Assembly: GCF_000020725.1 (NCBI RefSeq)
Contig: NC_011146.1
Span: 1,921,501 to 1,985,500, forward strand
DNA: 64,000 nt
Source of the DNA: Citrifermentans bemidjiense Bem
GTDB lineage: Bacteria > Desulfobacterota > Desulfuromonadia > Geobacterales > Geobacteraceae
Direction of reading: 5' to 3'
Part shown: positions 59,217 through 64,000 of the stretch, one piece after another
Position numbering within the stretch: position 1 is the stretch's first letter
Layout of the letters: each line of letters starts with the position of its first letter
Program-made: the position numbers and the translations under genes
Notes under the pieces: generated by a model
What the model saw: the letters and a program-made list of their open reading frames with translations, nothing else
Told to the model about the DNA's origin: nothing
The model's database searches: none

Positions 59217-59700
59217 TATCGTCCTCTTTGTTACTGCCGCATGTGTGCTCGTGCTGGTCAATTACAACATTTGGCAAAGGGAAGAGCTTATCCATAGCGG
59301 CCGGACGGTGCTGCTTGAGTTGGCGCCCATCGACCCCCGCTCTCTCATGCAGGGGGACTATATGGCTCTGCGCTACAAGATAGCGGACGAAAAGATCCCC
59401 CCAGGAGCGAGGGACGGCCGGATGATCCTCGCATTGGACGCGCGCAATGTCGCGACCTTCCGCCGCTTCGCCGGCGATGCCCAGCCGGCTGCCGGTGAAG
59501 TCGCTTTCCGTTACCGCATCCGCAACGGGAAGCCCAAGTTAGCCACCAATGCCTTCTTCTTTCAGGAGAAACAGGGGAACTACTATTCGGCAGCGAAATA
59601 TGGAGAGTTCAGACTGGCGCCGGACGGCGAGGCGATACTGGTCGCTCTGCGCGGGGCCGACCTGCAAACGCTTGGACCGCAGGGGCGAGCAGTCCGTTAA
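59209..59700 (+). CDS. GDYXXLXY-domain membrane-anchored protein
   Basis: The 163-residue protein has one N-terminal membrane helix (IVLFVTAACVLVLVNYNIW). The family motif MQGDYMALRYKI is at about residues 44-55, and a C-terminal region FFFQEKQGNYYSAAKYGEFRLAPDGEAIL follows. The bulk is likely periplasmic. It is coupled to the DUF4401 gene. Function is unknown. Confidence 0.8.
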   Translation: MRNIVLFVTAACVLVLVNYNIWQREELIHSGRTVLLELAPIDPRSLMQGDYMALRYKIADEKIPPGARDGRMILALDARNVATFRRFAGDAQPAAGEVAFRYRIRNGKPKLATNAFFFQEKQGNYYSAAKYGEFRLAPDGEAILVALRGADLQTLGPQGRAVR

Positions 59701-59782
59701 GCCGGGTAGGATGAGCCGTTGGGGTAACCGCCATTAGTCCGGCGCAAGCTGGAAACGTAGATCAGGGAGGCAGGCAGAAGTA

Positions 59783-60088
59783 ATGTCGAAGAAACCGTTT
59801 TTTTACTGGGAGGGAGACACGCTCGTGCTCAACGTGCTGGGCACCCCCAATGCCAAGCGCGACGCCATCGGCAAGCCGAAGGGGCACCAACTCTGCATCA
59901 GTGTGACCGCAGTTCCCCGTGCCGGGCGGGCCACCGACCACATGGTGCGCTTTCTGGCGGAGGAATTCGAGGTGGCCGTCTCCGACATCCAGGTGGTCTT
60001 CGGCCGCATGAACGTCAACAAGCAGCTGCGGATCAAGGCGCCGAAGCGGTTGCCTTCGGTCATCGGGCAGCAGGATCTTGCCCTTTGA
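59783..60088 (+). CDS. DUF167/YggU-family protein
   Basis: The 101-residue protein matches the DUF167 fold: LNVLGTPNAKRDAIGKPKGHQL, VTAVPRAGRATDHMVRFLAEEF and the V-x3-G-x2-N-K-x-L-R-I motif. Some members are small RNA- or nucleotide-binding proteins; the role is not established. It ends just before a hairpin shared with the convergent pstS copy 2. Confidence 0.88.
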   Translation: MSKKPFFYWEGDTLVLNVLGTPNAKRDAIGKPKGHQLCISVTAVPRAGRATDHMVRFLAEEFEVAVSDIQVVFGRMNVNKQLRIKAPKRLPSVIGQQDLAL

Positions 60089-60095
60089 ACTCAAT

Positions 60096-60129
60096 AAAAA
60101 AAGGCGACGTCTGCTGTGACGTCGCCTTC
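60096..60129. terminator. Terminator between the DUF167 gene and pstS copy 2
   Basis: AAGGCGACGTC and GACGTCGCCTT pair around TGCTGT. On the minus strand it is followed by eight T, so it mainly ends the second pstS transcript. Confidence 0.85.
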
Positions 60130-60153
60130 TGCACTTTCAGTAAGTCTTATGAT

Positions 60154-61206
60154 CTACTGCGGTACACGGATGCTGTCGATTGTCTGCTCAACCTGCCTCG
60201 TCCAGGTGTCGGGGAGCGGCGTGTAGTGTAGCGTCGAGGTCATCTTCTCCGCCTTTCTCAACTGCCATCTCAGGAACTCCACCAGCTTTTTCCCCTGTAC
60301 CGCGTCCCGCTGCTCCTGGTACACCAATAGCCAGGTAAGACCCACGACCGGGTAGGACTCCTTGCCCGGTTGGTCCACCAGTGACAAACGGAAATCGGGC
60401 TCAGCCGACAGTGCTTTCCCCGTCTGTTTTTTCATCGCCTGCACTGCCGCTGCGCGGGTGGACAACACGTTCGCTTTGACGAACTTGCCGCTTTTGTTCT
60501 TGAGGGCCGCGGTGTTGAGGTCGTTTTCCAGGGCGTAGGCTATCTCGACGTACCCGATGCTGTTGGGCGTCTCTCCGATCTTCTTGACCAGCGCGCTGCT
60601 TCCCTCGGCTCCTTCCCCGACCGGCCAGGCAACGCTGGTTCCTTTGCCTACGGACGTAGCCCAGGATTTGTCCACTGCGCTCAGGTAGTCGGTGAAGATG
60701 CTGGTGGTGCCGCTGCTGTCGGAGCGGTGGACGACGACGATCTCCTGGGCTGGAAGCCTCAGCTTCGGGTTCAGCTTGGCAAGGAGAGGGGCGTTCCACT
60801 TGGTGATTTTCCCTTGGTAGATTCCCGCCAGGGCCTGCGGTGTCAGTTTGAGCCCGGCGCCTATGCCGGGGATGTTGTACGCCACCGCTACGGCGCCTAT
60901 GACAGTAGGGACATGCAGCAGTTTCCCGGGCGCCCCCTTCAGTTCCTGGTCGGTGAGGAATTTGTCAGTGGCGCCGAAGTCGACCTCGCCGCTTATTATC
61001 CTCTTTATCCCATGTCCGCTTCCCTTGGCTTCATAGCTGAAAGTTACGGAGGGGTCCTCAGCCTGGTAGTCCCGGAACCATTTGCTGTAGAGGGGGTGGG
61101 GGAAGGTAGCGCCTGCTCCCTTGAGGGTTGTGTCGGCGTATGCCGCGCCGGCGCCTACCGATAATGCAACAACCAGTGCCAGGGTCTTCGCGAGATGTCT
61201 CAACAT
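60154..61206 (-). CDS. pstS: Phosphate-binding periplasmic protein PstS, copy 2
   Basis: The 350-residue precursor has a signal peptide (LALVVALSVGAGAAYA). The mature core is GAGATFPHPLYSKWFRD, FGATDKFL and VHRSDSSGTTSIFTDYL. It is a diverged paralog of copy 1 and lies just downstream of phoU on the same strand. ATG 61206 follows AAGGAG. The C-terminus is Arg/Lys-richer than copy 1. It may differ in affinity or regulation. Confidence 0.95.
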   Translation of the reverse strand: MLRHLAKTLALVVALSVGAGAAYADTTLKGAGATFPHPLYSKWFRDYQAEDPSVTFSYEAKGSGHGIKRIISGEVDFGATDKFLTDQELKGAPGKLLHVPTVIGAVAVAYNIPGIGAGLKLTPQALAGIYQGKITKWNAPLLAKLNPKLRLPAQEIVVVHRSDSSGTTSIFTDYLSAVDKSWATSVGKGTSVAWPVGEGAEGSSALVKKIGETPNSIGYVEIAYALENDLNTAALKNKSGKFVKANVLSTRAAAVQAMKKQTGKALSAEPDFRLSLVDQPGKESYPVVGLTWLLVYQEQRDAVQGKKLVEFLRWQLRKAEKMTSTLHYTPLPDTWTRQVEQTIDSIRVPQ

Positions 61207-61368
61207 GTCATGTCTCCTTTGTTGTTGGAATCCGTGGCCACGATAACAGTGCACTGTGTCATCTTCGTTACGGGCTTGACCTGTTTTTGTGACAAAGAGC
61301 GCCGGGAAAACCCGTGACGTTGAGTAACTGTGACGGTGGATGTGACTGTGTGACAGTCGCGGTACGAA
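61207..61368 (-). promoter_or_regulatory. Upstream region of pstS copy 2 with repeated GTCAC units
   Basis: On the minus strand, 61365-61325 reads with GTCAC three times (spacing 8 and 12 bp), and a further TTTGTCAC lies near 61290. Direct GTCAC-type repeats resemble a Pho box, but the 11-bp spacing is not exact. Treat as candidate only. Confidence 0.3.
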
Positions 61369-61406
61369 AAAGACAGGGGCCGAACGAGCGGCCCCTGTCT
61401 TTTTTA
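61369..61406. terminator. Bidirectional terminator after phoU
   Basis: AAGACAGGGGCC and GGCCCCTGTCTT pair around GAACGAGC, with A/T runs on both sides. On the minus strand it ends the pst-phoU transcript before pstS copy 2. Confidence 0.85.
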
Positions 61407-61431
61407 GGCGGGAAGAGCTGAAAATGAAAAC

Positions 61432-62103
61432 TCAGGCAATGGTGTGACGGATGTCCTTACCCTTGACCATGAAGATGACCATCTCGGCGATGTTGGTGGC
61501 GTGATCGGCGATGCGCTCCAGGCACTTGGAAACATGGATGATCTTCATCGCGCGGCTGATGGTCGTGGGATCCCCCATCATGAACGTAAGAAGCTCCCGC
61601 TGGATCTGCTCGTTCAGTTCGTCGACGCACTGGTCGTCCTCGCACACCTTGATCGCCAAGTTATCATCGCCGCGGACGAAGGCGTCCAGCGCCTTGGTGA
61701 CCATGATGGACGCGGCCTGCGCCATGCGCGGCAGGTCGATGTAAGGCTTGAGCGACGGCTCCTGGTTCAGTTCCCGCGCCCGCTTGCAGATGTTGGCGCA
61801 CTGGTCTCCGATCCGCTCCAGGTCGGTGACGATCTTCAGCGCCAGGGTGATGAAGCGCAGGTCGCGCGCCGCCGGCTGCCTGCGTGCCAGGACCTCCAGG
61901 CACTTCTCGTCGATCACCATCTCCAGCGTGTTGATCTCGTGGTCGAAGGCGATGGTCCGGTCGGCAAGCTCCGTGTCCCTCTCCACCAGGGACTTCATCG
62001 CGTTGTCGATCATCACCTCTACCTTGCCCCCCATCTCAAGAAGCCTTTCCCGTATCTCGTTCAGCTCAGTGTCGTACTGCTTGCTGAAGTGCTCTCTCTC
62101 CAT
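61432..62103 (-). CDS. phoU: Phosphate uptake regulator PhoU
   Basis: The 223-residue protein has two three-helix PhoU repeats, with the metal-binding E/DxxxD motifs in RDTELADRTIAFDHEIN and LERIGDQCANICKRA, and again CLERIADHATNIAEMVI. It turns off the Pho regulator system and PstB activity when phosphate is plentiful. A normal length for the family. It is separated from pstB by 193 bp containing a tandem repeat. Confidence 0.95.
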   Translation of the reverse strand: MEREHFSKQYDTELNEIRERLLEMGGKVEVMIDNAMKSLVERDTELADRTIAFDHEINTLEMVIDEKCLEVLARRQPAARDLRFITLALKIVTDLERIGDQCANICKRARELNQEPSLKPYIDLPRMAQAASIMVTKALDAFVRGDDNLAIKVCEDDQCVDELNEQIQRELLTFMMGDPTTISRAMKIIHVSKCLERIADHATNIAEMVIFMVKGKDIRHTIA

Positions 62104-62130
62104 ATTTCTATCTCTCCGTTATTCAAAAAA

Positions 62131-62285
62131 TTGTCTGCAATCTTGCCGCGGTCTTGAAAACAGTCTCCCTCACCCCGACCCTCTCCCAGAGGGAGAGGGG
62201 GCAGGGAGTTGTCTGCAACCTTGCCCGGCGGCGATAAATGTCTCCCTCACCCCAGCGCTCTCCCAGATGGAGAGGGGGGGCAGGT
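62131..62285. repeat. Imperfect tandem repeat of about 77 bp between pstB and phoU
   Basis: Unit 1 is 62131-62208, unit 2 62209-62285. Both run TTGTCTGCAA-CTTGCC, a variable middle, then GTCTCCCTCACCCC and a CTCTCCCAGA hairpin to AGAGGGGG. The hairpin CCCTCTCCCAGAGGGAGAGG is in unit 1; unit 2 has mismatches in it. Confidence 0.8.
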
Positions 62286-62296
62286 CCTGCCTACCG

Positions 62297-63055
62297 CTAC
62301 CCGAAACGGCCGGTGATGTAGTCCTCGGTACGCTTCACTTCGGGGGTGGTGAATATCTTCTTGGTCTCGCCGCACTCGACCAGGTCCCCCATGTACAAAA
62401 ACGCGGTGTAGTCCGATACGCGCGCTGCCTGCTGCATGTTGTGGGTGACGATGATGATGGTGTAGCGCTCTTTCAGTTCCTCGATCAGCTCCTCGATCTT
62501 CAGCGTCGAGATAGGGTCGAGGGCGGAGGCTGGCTCGTCCATCAGGATCACCTCGGGCTTCACCGCGACGGTGCGGGCGATGCATAGGCGCTGCTGCTGG
62601 CCGCCGGAGAGCATCATGGCGTTACTCTTCAGCCGGTCCTTCACCTCGTCCCACAGTGCCACCCTTTTCAGGCAGCTTTCCACGATCTCGTCGGCCTCTT
62701 CGCGCGGCAGTCGGCCGTTCAGCTTGTAGCCGGCGATGACGTTGTCGTAGATGGACATGGCCGGGAACGGGTTCGGCTTCTGGAACACCATCCCCACGCG
62801 ACGCCTGATTGCGACCGGGTCGACGCCCCTGTCGTAGATGTCGCCGTCATCCACGAGGATCTTGCCGGTGACCCGCGCCGAGGGGACCAGGTCGTGCATC
62901 CTGTTCATGGAGCGAAGGAGCGTCGACTTGCCGCAGCCGGACGGTCCGATGATGGCGGTGACGCTGTTCTCGGGGAAGGTCATGCTGATGTCTTTCACCG
63001 CGTGATTCTTGCCGAAATGTATGTTGACCTGTTCCAGTTGTACCTTGTTGTTCAT
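62297..63055 (-). CDS. pstB: Phosphate ABC transporter ATP-binding protein
   Basis: The 252-residue ATPase has Walker A ([21 protein letters not shown]), the PstB-type signature [21 protein letters not shown], Walker B ([12 protein letters not shown]) and the switch His ([12 protein letters not shown]). These are typical of PstB. It powers PstCA import of phosphate. ATG 63055 gives MNNKVQ; an in-frame upstream ATG at 63079 has no ribosome site. Confidence 0.96.
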   Translation of the reverse strand: MNNKVQLEQVNIHFGKNHAVKDISMTFPENSVTAIIGPSGCGKSTLLRSMNRMHDLVPSARVTGKILVDDGDIYDRGVDPVAIRRRVGMVFQKPNPFPAMSIYDNVIAGYKLNGRLPREEADEIVESCLKRVALWDEVKDRLKSNAMMLSGGQQQRLCIARTVAVKPEVILMDEPASALDPISTLKIEELIEELKERYTIIIVTHNMQQAARVSDYTAFLYMGDLVECGETKKIFTTPEVKRTEDYITGRFG

Positions 63056-63097
63056 CGTTCCCTCTTTTTCTAAAAACACTCTTATCAGTGATCCTGT

Positions 63098-63940
63098 TTA
63101 TCTAGCGTGCCTGCTCCTGCCGAAATAGCGGGCGGTGAGGCTCAATGCGAACATGACGGTGACGAGAACCAGGGCGCCGGCCCAGGCGAGTTTATGCCAG
63201 TCCTCGTAGGGCGCGATGGCGAAGCTGAAGATCTGCAGGGGGAGCGCGGCCATCGGCTGCATGACGTTCTTGCTCCAGAACTGGTTCCCCAGCGCGGTGA
63301 AGAGAAGCGGCGCGGTCTCGCCGGCTATCCGTGCCACCGCCAGCAGTATCCCGGTCAGCACGCCTGACATGGCGCTTCTTAAGGTCACCTTGAGGCTCGT
63401 GCGCCAGAAGGGGACCCCCAGCGCGAGCGAAGCTTCCCGCAAGGACCCCGGAACCATCTTCAGTTGCTCCTCGGTAGTGCGCAGCACGATGGGGATCATG
63501 ATCATCGCCAGAGCCACCGAGCCTGCGAGGCCGGAGAAGCCTTTCATCGGCACTACCAGGAGCGTGTAGGCGACCATCCCGGTGATGATGGATGGGGTGC
63601 CGGAGAGGACGTCGGCCGCGAACCTGATCCCCGTGGAGACCTTGGAGCCTCCGAACTCTGAGAGGTATATCGCCCCCAGGATGCCGATGGGAAGGCCGAT
63701 CAGGGAGGCGCCCGCGATCATGATAGCCGAGCCGAACATGCCGTTGGCCATGCCGCCCCCCGCCTCGCCGGTCGGTGCCGGGATGTGGGTGAAGAAATCG
63801 AGCGAGAGCGAGCTGACCCCCATCTTCACGATGTGGAAGAAGATGAGCCCGAGCGGGATGAGCACTGCCAGCGTGCAGGCGAGCATCACGAAACTCATCA
63901 GGTGGTTCTTCGTTTTGCGGAAGGTCATGCCGTGCATCAT
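63098..63940 (-). CDS. pstA: Phosphate ABC transporter permease PstA
   Basis: The 280-residue membrane protein has six helices and the ABC permease EAA loop (LREASLALGVPFWRTSLKVTLRSAMSGVL). It forms the importer channel with PstC. The ATG at 63940 overlaps the pstC stop as ATGA, which sets the start. Confidence 0.95.
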   Translation of the reverse strand: MMHGMTFRKTKNHLMSFVMLACTLAVLIPLGLIFFHIVKMGVSSLSLDFFTHIPAPTGEAGGGMANGMFGSAIMIAGASLIGLPIGILGAIYLSEFGGSKVSTGIRFAADVLSGTPSIITGMVAYTLLVVPMKGFSGLAGSVALAMIMIPIVLRTTEEQLKMVPGSLREASLALGVPFWRTSLKVTLRSAMSGVLTGILLAVARIAGETAPLLFTALGNQFWSKNVMQPMAALPLQIFSFAIAPYEDWHKLAWAGALVLVTVMFALSLTARYFGRSRHAR

Positions 63941-64000
63941 GCCGCACCTCCCTTGGCGCTTCTAGAGACGCTCCAGATCAAGAGCCTGGCCAGGGCGTTC
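63937..64000 (-). CDS. pstC: PstC permease, C-terminal end only (cut by window edge)
   Basis: The last 20 codons before the TGA at 63937-63939 read ALARLLIWSVSRSAKGGAA, a membrane-proximal tail as in PstC. Position directly before pstA supports it. The rest is outside the window. Confidence 0.75.
   Translation of the reverse strand, partial: NALARLLIWSVSRSAKGGAA

Noticed and set aside
61207-61368. Firm Pho box before pstS copy 2
   Set aside because: GTCAC units are present but spacing is 8 and 12 bp, not 11; kept only as a low-confidence candidate.
1-64000. tRNA or rRNA genes
   Set aside because: No cloverleaf with a TTCGAATC-type T-loop or rRNA-like segment was recognised by eye; a tRNA scan would be decisive.

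Overview
The window is a high-GC bacterial chromosome segment, most likely from a Geobacteraceae member of the Citrifermentans/Geomonas/Geobacter type. The evidence is the gene mix: a tungstate TupABC system beside ModE, many response regulators and hybrid kinases, DUF2795 and MJ0042-type zinc-ribbon proteins, and GGGGACAGG and CCACAGAGG intergenic palindromes. The taxon is an inference from protein style; no search was run. No rRNA, tRNA or CRISPR array was seen.

Layout. 1-13 kb is housekeeping on the + strand: a lipoprotein tail, ndk, rlmN, mtnP, a PfkB kinase, a TPR lipoprotein with a RodZ-like HTH membrane protein, four signalling proteins (receiver, UspA, receiver-histidine kinase, receiver), a COG2509 flavoprotein, a YhaM-like HD protein, an MBL hydrolase and coaBC. 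13-16 kb holds small genes on both strands: a zinc phospholipase C-like protein, a cysteine-free uracil-DNA-glycosylase-like protein, a Cys-repeat secreted protein, a BON lipoprotein and a DUF2795 protein. 25.5 down to 16 kb is one long minus-strand run: treZ, a GH133 debranching enzyme, a frameshifted CPA1 Na+/H+ antiporter, then mrpE-F-G, MbhD-like, MbhE/MnhB, MnhC and MnhD. It looks like a salt/osmotic-stress operon.

25.8-36 kb is the most system-like block: an epimerase, a glycoside hydrolase-epimerase fusion, an internally deleted zinc alcohol dehydrogenase, a Gfo/Idh oxidoreductase, a GT4 glycosyltransferase, three tandem CgeB-like glycosyltransferases and a methyltransferase. Together they suggest assembly of a methylated glycan or glycoconjugate of unknown structure. 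36-40 kb is modE-tupABC with two matching palindromic ModE-type sites. 40-47.6 kb holds an ECF sigma factor, a DGC zinc protein, PhnA-like, B12-radical SAM, mntP, a hybrid kinase, a half-size DMT protein, DUF2917 and a GlxA-like AraC regulator.

47.7-49 kb is an apparently complete IS481-type element inserted in the loop of a GC-rich palindrome, with a CCCGC duplication. After it come a ferritin-like protein, a GapN-type dehydrogenase, a large REC-GAF-GGDEF-EAL protein and a decayed PhoB-like DNA-binding domain. The right end is phosphate uptake: pstS (+), then on the minus strand pstC(partial)-pstA-pstB-phoU and a second pstS. Between the two pstS genes lie ridA, a DUF2157/DUF4401/GDYXXLXY membrane operon and a DUF167 gene.
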